From: Suillus spraguei
Taxonomy: Eukaryota; Basidiomycota; Agaricomycetes; Boletales; Suillaceae
Assembly (NCBI GenBank): GCA_016800925.1
Contig: JABCPU010000381.1
Location: 1 to 64,000, forward strand
DNA length: 64,000 nucleotides
Direction of reading: 5' to 3'
Below are positions 35,669-47,795 of this stretch, piece by piece (position 1 is the first letter of the stretch; every line of letters starts with the position of its first letter). The position numbers and the translations under genes are program-made. The notes below the pieces were generated by a model that searched no databases, was not told the DNA's origin, and saw only the letters and a list, made by a program, of their open reading frames with translations.

Positions 35669-36035
35669 ATGCTGGAGCCCACCCCAATCACTACGCCCAT
35701 GCGAGAGTTCAAAGGTCATGGAGGCTGTTTAAAGGCAGTCGCAGTTTTCCCCGATAAGCGATGGATGGGTACAGCCTCGGACGACAAGATGCTTCGTCTG
35801 TGGGACTTGAAAACAAGTGTTGTGTCAAAGAAGATGGAGGGGCATCGCCTTTGTGTGGAGCCTGACAGTATCACGAGATGGGCAATTCATAGCAAGCGGT
35901 GATACTGGCGGAGAAACTGGCAAATCACTCACCCAACCCATCAAAGCCCACTCTAATTATATCTACTCACTAGACTTTTCTCCCGATGGAACAGTACTAG
36001 CCAGTGGTTCATGGGACAATAAGACGAAACTGTAG
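35669..36035 (+). pseudogene. WD40 fragment of gene A
   Basis: Begins with the family start ('MLEPTPITTPMREFKGH') and contains blade 1 ('WMGTASDDKMLRLWDLKT'), a frameshift in blade 2, and part of blade 3 ('IYSLDFSPDGTVLASGSWDN'), then stops at about 36035. No TPR or HET part follows. D-type sequence resumes at about 36200. It is the stub of a lost unit between units 3 and 4. Confidence 0.8.
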
Positions 36036-37656
36036 AACACCAAAACAAGGAGATCCCATCGGGTGTGGTAGTCAGACGAATCATCACCGCTCAATCACTG
36101 ACACGCATTCTCTCGCAGTCCAGACAGTGCAAGGACATTCACACCTACATCAGCAATATATGTAGACTAGAACTATTGGAGAAATGTGAGCAGTATACAA
36201 TTGATGAAAAAATACATACCACCCATCTCGAGGTTGGACATTCCGAGTCAGGAATCCTAGGAGCTGTCAATCTACCTCGACCATGCTCAACACTTCCGCT
36301 AGAATGGAGGGCAACCGCAGAATTCATAGCGGTAAGCCACCTGAGCTGCAGCCTAGATTTGACCATCCATCTGTCTATTAGAACTAGTGACATTATTCAT
36401 GGCATTGGGTTTATAAGCAACCCGTTGACGATCACCGTAAGACCATATTGAAAAGACGTACCCTTCAAATGTTTAGCTATGGAGAATTTAGTTTTAGAAG
36501 ATTACGGAACAATTATTCAAAACGTAGCGTGATCACAACCGTACGAGTAAGTTTGAAGCGATTCTCTAGCATGATGCACCGAACGGCTCGAGAACTCGGA
36601 GCTACAAGTAGCCTGATAATATTGCTAGAGAAGAGACGTAGACAGAATGTGTATGCGAAGATCCTTGGGCGTGTGCTCTGTCATTCTACAGGCAAACCAT
36701 CATCCATCGTGTCGTTCCCATGTGACTTGGTGTGCACCAATTGTTATTCACGAAGGAGACAGCACATGGAAATACGCGAAAATAAACATGAATCGCTAAA
36801 AAAAAAAATAGATCATGCAGCGCCTGGTACATAATATGAGAACTTTATCAAAAGAACTGGCGTCAATTTCACTTGATTTCTCGGCAGCCCAGGCATAGGG
36901 ACTATTGATTCCATGGTAGATGGCATTCCAAGACACTCTTGAACTCGTGTCTCGGTATCGTCTGTAGTGCTCGCCGAAGGTTAGCGACCGTGTTGCACTG
37001 GTAGTTGCGTGGTGAATGACTCCAATGATGACGAAGGTAATGGCGAATGAGCTAAAAACCCAGAGTGGGTGAAACTTAAAGTAGAGTTGAACCATAGCGG
37101 AGCGCTGGAAGTAAAGTACTCCTCCGTGACAGAATTGGTGACGAGTTTTAGATGTGAGAATATGAAATTTTGGTTGCTTGCAGAATACGCAGAACTTGGG
37201 AGTCGATGAGATGGAGGGTAATATTTCGGTAAGCTAAATACACGTGTTCGAAGAGTGATATGGTGATGCTGGAGTAGCTGCTCAACACGAAAAGCAACAA
37301 TGACTATGAGTCATGTAGGATAGATTTTAGCGCTGGGAAGTACTGACTGTTCGAACGGATGGGATGGGATACATTCTGGAAGCTTTGACGAGAAGACTGG
37401 GACGCATGTATGCATTGCAGAGGTGCTGTAGGGCTACAGTGTCTAGGACGGCAGGTATGACACTGATAGGGTACATTCTTGCCATAAGAGTGATCGAGGT
37501 AGAGGGTTCGTGCCTGGGCGTCTAAGCAAACGAGGCAGGTAGATGCAATGAAGCATAAAACGCACAATACACGCACCTTTACAGCTTGGAGAAAGACACT
37601 CACAATACCTCCAAAGTCCACCTCAACCCAGCCCAACGCCGTCAACGTCTAGTAAA
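36036..37656. repeat. Mixed D and E block sequence before A5
   Basis: Contains a D segment ('GGGCAACCGCAGAATTCATAG' region, about 36275-36420) and E-type leader up to 37656. Short frames here are not conserved between copies and look spurious. It probably includes the A5 promoter close to 37575-37656. Confidence 0.45.
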
Positions 37657-40600
37657 ATGCCGAAGCTTATCCCAATCACTACGCCCCTGCGAGAGTTCAA
37701 AGGTCATGAAAACCAGGTAAATGCAGTCGCAGTTTTCCCCGATAAACGGCGGATGGTCACAGCCTCGGACGACAAGACGCTTCGTCTGTGGGACATGAAA
37801 ACAGGTGATGTGTTGAAGAAGATGGAGGGGCATATCGATTGGGTGTTGAGTTTGGCAGTATCACGAGATGGGCAATTGATAGCAAGCGGTGATACTTACG
37901 GAGAGGTCATTGTCTGGCACGGAGAAACGGGCGAATCACTAAACAAACTCATGCACGCCCACGCCCATTTGATCTACTCGCTGGACTTTTCTCCCGATGG
38001 AAAAGCACTGGCCACTGGTTCCTCAAACACAACGACGAAACTGTGGAACACCAAAACATGGCAGCAACAAGCAGATCCTATCGGGTGTGCTAGCGATGTC
38101 GAATGCGTTCGATATTCGCCGTCTGGAGAACTTCTTGCCGTCGCAACAAACAATATTCGAATTTATAATTCAGGCACAAGAACACGCGTCGCATCCTTCA
38201 AGGCTCACACAGATTACAATTGGTCACTCGCGTGGACGCCCGATGGCACACGCCTTCTCACAGGCGGCGGTTTGTCCGATCCTACCATACGCAAATGGGA
38301 TACATCAACCTGGCAGCAGGTTGGTGATCCTTGGACGGGCCACTCTGGATATATATATGCCATCGCCTTTAATTCTACTGGCACCCTGGTTGCCTCGGCA
38401 TCTGGGGATAACGATGTCCGTATCTGGCAGCTCTTCGATCAACGAACCGTTGCCACCTTCAGGCACTCATCCAAAGCAAGATGCGTCACTTTCTCCGTGG
38501 ATGGAAAACACATCCTTAGTGGAGGTGACGATCAGATGATCACAGAGTGGGCAGTACCCGATGACATCTTTTCAAAGGCATGTTTTCGTCCTTGATTCAT
38601 ATACCACATATTGAACATGTGTCGTATAGATTCCAACCATCACGACCTTTGCAGAGTCTAGCCAGGCAACGTCTAGCCAGGCAAAGTCCATCCAGGCAAA
38701 GTCTAGCCAGCCAACGTCTATTGCAACGTCTATTGCAAAGTCTAGCCAGGCAAAGTCTAGCCAGCCAACATCTAGCCAGGCAGCGTCCATTGCAAAGTCT
38801 ATCCAGGCAAAGTTAGATAAAATGCTATGGGAGGATGCGCTCCAGGACGCGCAAAAGGTGTGATGACTTCCACGTTTTTGCAGTCCATGTTGATTTCCGC
38901 GATGCATAGGTCATCGAACTCGATCCTTCGTTTCATATTGGATACCAGTTGACACATGCAGCACTGCGTGGATCGCAACGTTACGACGAAGCTATCGACG
39001 CCTTCAAAATTATGTTGTCCAAGTTGGACCATGCTCCTGAAGCGCAAGTACGAGGTAAGCCATAGAGCACTCCTCCATCGTCTCGACATGCCCATCTCGT
39101 ACTGCAGATCTGCGTCAACTGTATATCCATCCATCCCGAGTAGAAGACGCTATCCAAAGAGCTGTTTGGACGGAGCTCGAATATGCCCCTCTACGTCTTC
39201 TTAATACTCTACGGGTCTCTTGTGCGACCGAGCAGCACAAATAGATGCCTTTAAAGCGAGTGCAGAGTACACGGAGCTTTTGTCATCCACAACAAAGCAT
39301 TTAGACCTCAAAACGGAGCGCATCGCAGACGTGGTGGGGACATACTTCCGCTGCGTTTTGCTATCACACAGATGGGAAAAAATGGAGGCGGTGCTGCCCG
39401 ACATTCAAGACAAAGTCGTGTACGAGTTGGACGGACTTGGTGGCATTGCGAAACTGCAGTCTTTCTGCAAAGTCGTTCGTGATGCTGGGTATCGATGGGC
39501 ATGGATGGACACATGCTGCATCGACAAGAGGAGCAACACCGAGGTTCAGGAATCGGTCAACTCCATGTTCGTCTGGTACCACCACTCAGCACTTACCATC
39601 GTCTACCTATCCGATGTCCCTCCGTCATCCAAGCCCGGTGCACTGGCGAGGAGTATTTGGAATGAGCGAGGATGGACCTTCCAAGAATTCGTCGCTCCGA
39701 AAGTTGTCATCTTTTATCAAAAAGATTGGTCGTTATATCTCGGCGATCGCTCTCCTAACCACAAGGAGTCCTCTGCAATCATGAGGGAGTTGGAGAATGC
39801 CACGGGGATAGATGCGCAGACCCTGGTGACTTTTTGTCCAGGTATGAGCGCCGCGCGCCAGAAACTGCAGTGGGCGTCAAAGCGCGTCACCACTTTGCAA
39901 GAAGATGTTGCGTACTCATTATTTGGCATCTTTGGCATCACGCTACCTGTCATTTACGGCGAGAGAAATCAACGTGCGCTTGGGCGGCTCTTGCAGGAAA
40001 TCGTTGCTCAATCGGGCGACATCAGTGTTCTCGACTGGATCGGACAACCTTCCGAGTTCAACAGCTGTCTTCCAGCTCATATCACCTCTTACACCACCCC
40101 TTCACGCACCCTTCCACCTTTGTCTGAAGATGATATTCACACCCAAGTCTCTTCATTGCGCGAATCCGTGTCTACAGCTCTAGCATCGAAAATGTATGAC
40201 CAGCTTGAACAGCTGAGCGCTCCTCGGTTCGCAAACTGCAGACTTCATCTGCCTTGCATTTCATTCCGTGTCACGGAAGTTAGACGGAAGCGTGGTTCAG
40301 CCGAGTATAGAATCAAGGCAGACGGGCTTCACGATCTCTTTATCACCACTGCAGAGACTCTAGTCCAGTTCTCGCGGGCAAAGCCCGTTCAGCAGACATT
40401 CTTACTTATCCGTGCATGGGATCGAGATCTGATCTGGGTGCCTGACTTTGCAGAGCAGCCCGACTGCACAGATGATACGGAGAGCATAGGAGATTGGAGT
40501 GAGGCCGGATCCCCGTTGGACGACTCCCAACTATATGCCTCTGACAAGTTTCACGGCGGTTCGCCTGTTAAGGGGAGCCCGTCTATCGAGCGTTGCGGTT

Positions 40601-40757
40601 GACGGTTCGCCTCGGACAGCCTTTCGACGCATTTTTACTAACACAGCAGCGTGTCGGAGAATACAAGAGGATCGCGTCGGACTGTAACATTGTTGCACAA
40701 GTCAAAGACATTACTTCCGTTGATAACATGGTCATTCGTACCGTAGAAATACTCTAG
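37657..40757 (+). pseudogene. A5: full WD40-TPR-HET gene with two 1-nt deletions
   Basis: The best guide to the family's full layout. Exon 1 (37657-38577) has seven WD40 blades, each ending in a W[D/N/H/Q]-like motif (LRLWDM, VIVWHG, KLWNTK, IRIYNS, IRKWDT, VRIWQL, ITEWAV), enough for one closed beta-propeller. Exon 2 (38630-38857) has an in-frame 5-residue repeat and 'AKLDKMLWEDALQDAQK'. Exon 3 (38910-39054) is TPR-like ('GSQRYDEAIDAF'). Exon 4 from 39108 has the HET domain (LLSHRWE, WAWMDTCCIDK, GWTFQEF). Losses of 1 nt near 39207 and near 40575 break the frame before HET and before the C-terminus, so today it yields a WD40 part and a 460-residue HET part (39220-40602). Intron 1 starts with GC rather than GT. 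Confidence 0.85.
38657..38812 (+). repeat. In-frame 15-bp minisatellite in the A5 linker
   Basis: 156 bp, exactly 52 codons, built from 15-bp units (TCTAGCCAGGCAAAG and variants) plus three 12-bp units. It encodes repeats of SSQAK, SIQAK, SSQPT and SIAK/SIAT. Other A copies have only about one unit at this site, just before 'AKLDKML', so the tract expanded in A5. Confidence 0.9.
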
Positions 40758-41330
40758 CTGTATTTTAAGGTCAGGGTATCTGTTTGCGCTTGTATTGTTA
40801 CCATATAGATGCATGCATAGATACAACATGCCCTACAAAGCAGACATTGAAGACATCCATTGGGCACTACATTCTGCATCAGCTAGTGTCATCTCGCACC
40901 AAATTGCTGTACTGTTTATCACTGGTCAGCCCCAGTAAGAACTGGTTGTGCTCAAAACAGCTGGGATGTGTCTGAATATGATGATTATCGTAGTGGCTGA
41001 GGGAAAAAGCATCGATTAGCATATTTTGGATATGAAATGGCGGAAATAGCATATTGACAATAAGATGGGGCAAAGCCTCTGATGCTGCCTTATGTTTTTC
41101 TTCGCAAGAGCATATGAAAATCACACTGGCGCATATTTTAAAGCCACGGTGGTACTCAAAAAACTCGCTTAATTTGTCACACGTGCAACAGAGTGCACGT
41201 GACCGAATAATCGATCATTGACATTCTTCGATCAATTGCATACTGCTGAATCTAGCGTTAACTTTTAAGTACTACGTGCTAGTACAACTAACCACCAGGT
41301 GCTTCCAAAGTCTACACCGCTTGACTTATA

Positions 41331-44300
41331 ATGACTTTTGGCGAGGTTGTTCACTATGTGACCCAGCCCAGAGGCTGGCCTGAACCAGTGCGCGGTATTG
41401 CTTCATTGTTGTCGCCGTTCCACTGTCCCGACAGCCCCAGTAACAACTCGGAGCATCTTTCCAGTGCGTTGTCTTCAACATTTTTAGAGTCACTCGTTTC
41501 CCATGGAGCACTTGCATCAGATTCATACACTGCAAAGGATTTTCAGGTCTTGATTCAGTCAACAGCCGCAGGACTAAGCGCACTTGCTGAGCTTCCTCAC
41601 TACGGTGGCGAGAGATCTACTGTTCCCCTTTGGTCTCAGCTCCTCCATTCACTGTCAAATACGTTGTCCCCAGATGTTATGATTCTGTAAGTGACATGCT
41701 CGTCAAGCATTGAACCAAGAACCAAATATCATTACAGCGAAGATGCATCGTTCATCATGCCACGAGCGCAGAACGTGGCGAGTCAGCCGCTAAATCTCAT
41801 CGACGGATGTGCCACTCTTCTTGCTGCACATGCCATCTTTTCTGCGCCTAGGACCCATTCTAACACATCCAGGACCATCTCGCGAAACGTGGAGGACGAG
41901 GATGAGTCAATGCATTCCGCAGATTCTGACTCGAGCGATGGCTCTCTTGAGTCACTCGACCTACCCTTGCAAGCGCACATGCTTTCGGGTCGAGGCAGAC
42001 GCCTTTCTGCTGTGGTCCCAGTTTTACTAGTCGCCGACTCCCATAATATCGTTCCTCTAATGTGCAGCACTCTTTATCAGAGACGTGTGTGGGGGATCCG
42101 TCAGCCTGTTGTTGGCCTCTGCTGTTCCAGCACGGGTACGATTGCCACGGCCATTTTCGGGTGGCTCGACCCCGATCAGTCAGAGGAAGGCCACATGGCA
42201 AGTTCAAAATCACTGCATATTTTTTCCACGTTGACCTTCCTGTAGCCTGCAGCGCACCTCGCTTTAGCGGCAGATATCGGCTTAGATTCCTCGATGGGGG
42301 TGTTTGATTTCACCGACACCTGTTCCGCTATCAACCTTGCCCAATTCATTTTGGGGTTGCGGACTCATTTCGAAGATATCAAGGGTTCGATGTCGATAGA
42401 AGCAGTCGATTCCCTGACTCCGTTGCACTGGAGATCCGATTTACCCGACTTTGAAACTCAGTCTGGAGGACCATTGGATGAACGGGTGGCGTCCTGGACC
42501 CACCAGGTACACTTGGAGACGAGTTCTAGGTATGACATTTTATTTTTACTTGCAAGTCAGAATGTTAATGCCCATTTAGCCAGGCATCATCCTCATGCAG
42601 TCCTTGTACTCCTCCATTGCTCTCGGATACTGCGCTTGTACCATACGAAACAGTGAGTTCTCCCTTGCTTGCGACGATCGTTGAGAATGAACAAGTCCAT
42701 GGCGCAAACATCCGGTCAATAATTTGAGCTGTGTCACACTTATCAACACAAAACTAACTCGAAGCTTTAGGGCACCCCAAGAGGCCCGCGCGACGAACGT
42801 GAAAGGACGGTAGGTTTGCATCAGTTACTCTATTCATGATCTTATTTTACCTGCTGAGGAAGAGGCCGCAACCATCGTCCTCGAAGAGATCATCAAAAGG
42901 ACCAGTCCAACGCCACGATCGTTATCTGAGGTCAAGACATCGACATCATCGCGTGCACCCAGCCCATACCCGCACTCGCAGTATGGAACCTGTTTCTTGG
43001 CTGACCACCGTTCAATGATTGTTTCTTGTGTCCAGATTTGCCGCTCTGTCTGATACCGGCCTGATGACAGTATGACATTATCCAACTGGCTGTTTGAACG
43101 CAATGCGTTCACCGTCGGTCGGATCCCAGTACAGTCTGAAGAACTAGCGAAGAAGACCGGAATTAATACAATGGTAGAGTTGTATGATAAAATGACGGCA
43201 TTTAGCTGGTCGGATGATATCAGAACCATAGTGAGTCTGTAGGATCACTTTTGGTACTAATTCTCATGACATCGCGGGCAGCTATTGAATGCCAAGGTAG
43301 ATCGCTCTGTGTCGGGAATGAGAACAGACCTATGCACCATGAACGGTCTCAATTCCCAGTTCACCCCAAATGATGTTCCGTCGTTGGAGGATGTCGAGCT
43401 TATCTCGTCCAAAATCTCAAATTTATTGCACGCTGTCACCGGTGCTCGCCAGTGTGACGATATTGCAAGTTGCAGGGCGCCAACGAAGCCGATCGGTGTC
43501 ATGAATGGGATGCTTTGCTTCTCAACTTCTTCCACCCCATTCCCTCACAACGGGATGTGTTGTGCGTGGTTTATATGCCAGGCGATATTCATTCTAATTA
43601 TATTCTAATTATTCGTCTAGGCTGGAGCGACATCTGAACCTGGCTTGTAATGTTGCTGCCGATGACGCTTCCTTTGCATTGCGAGCCCACAAGGTCACTT
43701 GGGAATACCAGGACCTCTGCCTTGAACAGGAGCGATGTATTCCTTTGACCAGAGAGACCAGTTGCAGTTGGGAGCAGGCCGCAGCCGCGCAAGATCAAGC
43801 AATGCAATTTTCTCATGATATTAGGCATCGCCTCTTGATGGGCAAATTTGCTGAAGTGATTGCAGATCACTCCTCTAAGGAACCGGTCACTGGAAAATGT
43901 GATGCAATCCTTGTCATTCCATGTTCTGGCGTTACTACTGCAATGTTGCAACGCATATCCAGCATTGAGGAGAAGGACACGTTTTTGAAATCCTTTATGC
44001 TTGTTCAGGATCCAAAGCCGGACAAGCTCGACACAAGCATGGGGAAACTCCACACCAGATTGAAGCGCCGGTTGGTCACCCCCAAAACACAATATCCGGC
44101 GCATCACTTCAGGTCCCCTCCTCTTCTTGTGTACCGGAATCCAGAGAACCCAATCGAAATCAGTTGCACAACCCATTCCTCCACCATCCTGATCGCAATC
44201 AAGTGACGCAGATACAAGAAGCCATACCTTCCAGGGATGCGCCCTGTGACGAACCTAGTCAACAAAACCTACTACTTCCAGTCTTGTTGGCTGAGTACAA

Positions 44301-44808
44301 AAAGAAGGACGAGTCCGCAATTTCAACTTCCATGAACCAAATGAAAACGTATTTGGTTTCAGCGGTCACCTTCCTTTCCAAACTCGGAATCATAGACAAG
44401 CCTGTCTTTGGACTGATTGCTAACGGCACACTTGGTGCAGTCACCATGGCATGGATGACAAATAAGGTATGTGCTCTCTTTGTTCACCGTTTTCGAAGGA
44501 ATTCACCAGTGATGTAGCAAATCTACGTCATGGAACGGAACATCCGACACTACAACATCAGAGACCCCCTCCAAGCACTGCAATTTGTCTCTATTCTACC
44601 ACGTCTTGCGCGTCATGGTCTTGACCTCTGCGGTTTGTTGGAGAAGCAGCTCGCGATTATAGATGTGAAAGAACTTCAATCTAGGCCGTGGTCGAAGTTA
44701 GCCCAACGACAGGAAGTTAAGAGATTGGCAGCAGCTCAACAGACACGATCAGAGGAAGCGGTCGCACAGGATCGCGGATCAGATGGTGCAGAGCCTGAGA
44801 GGATATAG
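41331..44808 (+). pseudogene. B4: frameshifted copy of gene B
   Basis: Full length, 41331 to 44808. Exons 1 and 2 are open. Two 1-nt losses near 42865 and 42898 and a TGA at 42927-42929 break the middle. A further loss near 43470 ('ATTGCAAGTTGCAGG') shifts the long exon, and the Ser/Pro linker before the 'AEYKK' exon is also out of frame. The 3' exons (from 44164, 'LLAEYKKKDESA', and the last exon to 44808) are open. It follows A5 in the same direction. Confidence 0.8.
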
Positions 44809-45027
44809 AAATTGGAATATGTGCGGCACAACAAGTAGAAATGTCATAGCTTTGTTTTTTGTACCTATCACAACAACATTATACCAGTGTTTTTGTTCGC
44901 ATTTGGAATATCACTTGGCTGGTTCAAGTACTGTTTGTCGCTGGTCAGCGCTCAGCAGCTCTGTCGCACTCTTTGTCCAGTTACATAAAGCCGAGATCAA
45001 AGCTTCCCAGGTTCCCACATATCTTTC

Positions 45028-45788
45028 ATGGCCGCCAGCAGACTCTGCCAGCGCACTTTCTCCGCCTTCAAGTCATCCAACCGACTGTGGGCACCAGTAT
45101 CTTCCGAGATGCGCACCGAACCAAGTGACACAGCAGTTTTCTCTCACACCTCGCCTTTCTCTCATAACACAGAACTTCGATGCCTTCTCGCATCCCGTCA
45201 CACGAACCAACCTACTCCTCGGTGGTATCCTCGAGGAACCCAAACGACCTGACATTATCTTTTTCCAAGAAGTCACGTCCGACGTCCGCACCTCTATCCT
45301 GCAATCCGAAAGTTCGCGAAGCCTTCCGGTGATGAACGCCGAGGACCAAATGGGCTCGAGAGAGGGGAGAAGTTCATACTTGGTCACGTTTCCCCAACCA
45401 CAACCTGGCGTCTCGTCAAAATTCATCTCGATTCTCTTGGGGACACGCTCTTCTACCGTACCAAGCAGATGGAGATCCTTGCCAACCTTCTGCGCGAGCC
45501 TGGATGCGGTGGCAGCCTCGAGGATCATGGTCTCCTCGACAAGAACGGACTTGTGGATGCATGGGTCAAGAAAGAAACGGCCTGACGGAGCTACGTGGGG
45601 GAGTGGGGGTGGAACGACATGATGGACTGGGACCTGAAAGGTTGGACAAGGTTGCGATGTCGGGCGTAGACGCGAAGGACATGGAGATTCTCCACCCTGG
45701 TCTGATCGAGGTGCCCAAGCCCGGCGAGTATTCCAACTATATCCCTTGCAGTGACCATTTCAGGCTGAGACTTAGCTTTACCGTCTGA
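45028..45788 (+). pseudogene. C4: EEP-family pseudogene
   Basis: Recognisable motifs are spread over different frames: 'SLITQNFDAFS', 'PDIIFFQEVTSD', the 'HLDSLGD' region, and 'YIPCSDHFRLRLSF' at the end. The 'GDFNAI' segment is deleted and there are several frameshifts. It lies about 220 bp after B4, as in unit 1. Confidence 0.75.
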
Positions 45789-46760
45789 TTACTATCGAGT
45801 ACGTTCGGACTAGCACCCTCGACGACCACTCAAGAATAGGAACTGAGCCCTCACGCAGTGACCTGGAGCACCCTGCCATCCTCACACGTGCAACTACCTC
45901 TCACCGCTATTGTTTGACCACCTCTCGCTGTCGCCGGTACCGCGCCGACAACAGGAACAATCTCAAGTCCTCATGTTACCATTCGTGGATGGTGCGCTTG
46001 TCTTGTGGGCTGGCTTTGCTGCGTGCCCATTCACACCATAATCGGTCAACCATAACTTTAGGGGTGGTTTGATCGAGCGGCTGATAGGTTGGACTATGAC
46101 GGTGAGAGCGTTTCTTCTACTTGCCTCAGCATCCATAATACTGTTAGATCATGAATGGTTCCTGATACCTGCCCACCTTTTGTACTTGCCTGTGTGCGTG
46201 GTGTTCTTTGGTAAGACTAGTGCCTATTAGATCGACATTTCGCATAATGGGGATACCATTTGACTGACATCCGTCACCGGTGAAGATACAGAGAGCTCGT
46301 GGTGATCACGAGTTCCGGGTGGCTCAGGGCGACAGCTGAAATGGAGTCCTTGGCAGACAGAAATGTGCAGCGCTACCGGTAATCGAATCTCGGTGCAGAA
46401 CATTGTAAGGTGACAGATGCTAGCGACAGTCGCTGACACCGCCGATAAGAATAGTGACAGGGTTGCTGGGCACAAACTGTCCATAACTAACATTTTGATA
46501 GAATACCTTTCCCACTTCGACCGTGCTCAACGCTTCTGCTGGAATGTAGGGCAACCGCAGAACACGTAGATGTAAGTAAGCTGAGCCGCAGCGTAGATTT
46601 TATCTGTCAATCAGAACTCAATTATCCATCGCATTCGGTATAGCAATAAGTAGCTCAGGTGACAGTTTTTCACGGTGAAGTCATGTTTTGTGTCTTAGGA
46701 AAGACGCGCTTTTCAAATGTTTAGTTATGGAGAATCTAGTTTTAGAAAATTACGATGCAC
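45789..46760 (+). repeat. Block D4
   Basis: Homologous to D1, with the same hydrophobic stretch and the GTAAGACTAGTG and GTAAGTAAGC splice-like sites. No continuous reading frame. Confidence 0.5.
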
Positions 46761-47795
46761 TTATTCAAAACCTGGCGCGATCACAATCGTATAGGTGAGC
46801 TTGAAGCGATTCTCTAACATGATGCGCCGAACGACTCAAGAACTTGAGACTTCGTCATAGTATTGCTAAAACAGAGCTGTAGGTTGTTTGCGCAATAAGA
46901 GCAAGCAGATCATCCATCGTGGTGTCCCCATTTAGTGTGTACCAATTGTCATTCACGAAGGAAACGGGACATAGCAATGCGCGAGAATAATCATGAGCCA
47001 CTGAAATTGATTATGCAGCGCCTGGTACACGATAATCGGGATGAGAGCTTTGGTAAAAGACCTGGTGTCAATCTCACATGGTTTCTCGGTAGTCCAGGTA
47101 TAGGGACTATTGATTCCATAGTAGATAACACTCTCAGATGGCTCGGTAGCATCTGCAATGAGGGCGACCAAGTTGTACTGGTACTTGCGTGGTGAAAGAT
47201 TCCAATGATGATCGACTTGGGGGGTATTGGCGAATGAGCTAAAACCAGTTTGACTGGACGGAGCTCAAAGTAGATGAGCAGAGCGCTGGAAGGAAAGTGC
47301 TCCTCCATGATAGAACTTGTGAAGAACTTGGGAGTCGACGGGATCAAAGAGTGATATTACAGGAAGCTAAGTGCATGCGTTCAAAAAGTGACGTGGTGAC
47401 GTGCTGGAGTAGCTCCTCCATACGACAAACAACGATGTTCATGATGTCATGTAGGATAAATTCGAGCGCTGGGAAGCACCGACTGCTGGCTTGATGAGGT
47501 AGATACACTCTGGAAGCTTAGAAGATAAGACTTGGACGCATGCATGCATTCATTGTAGAGGTGCTGGGGGGCTACACTGTCTAGGATGGTAGGTATGATA
47601 TTGACTGGGTACTTTCTTGCCATAACAGTGGAGGGTAGAGGGTTCGTGCCTGGGCGTCTAAGGAAACGAGGCAGGTAGATGCAATGAAGCAGCATAAAAT
47701 GCGCAATGCACGCAACTCCGCAGCCTAGAGAAAGACGCCCACAATCCCTCCAAAATTCACCTTGACCGCGCCTAACACCATCGACCTCCAATAAA
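46761..47795. repeat. Block E4: leader of A6
   Basis: Homologous to E1. Short frames on both strands vary between copies and look spurious. It ends at the A6 start codon. Confidence 0.5.

Noticed and set aside
38657..38812. Possible CRISPR-like array
   Set aside because: The repeats are contiguous 15-bp units without spacers, in a eukaryotic coding exon; a minisatellite explains them.
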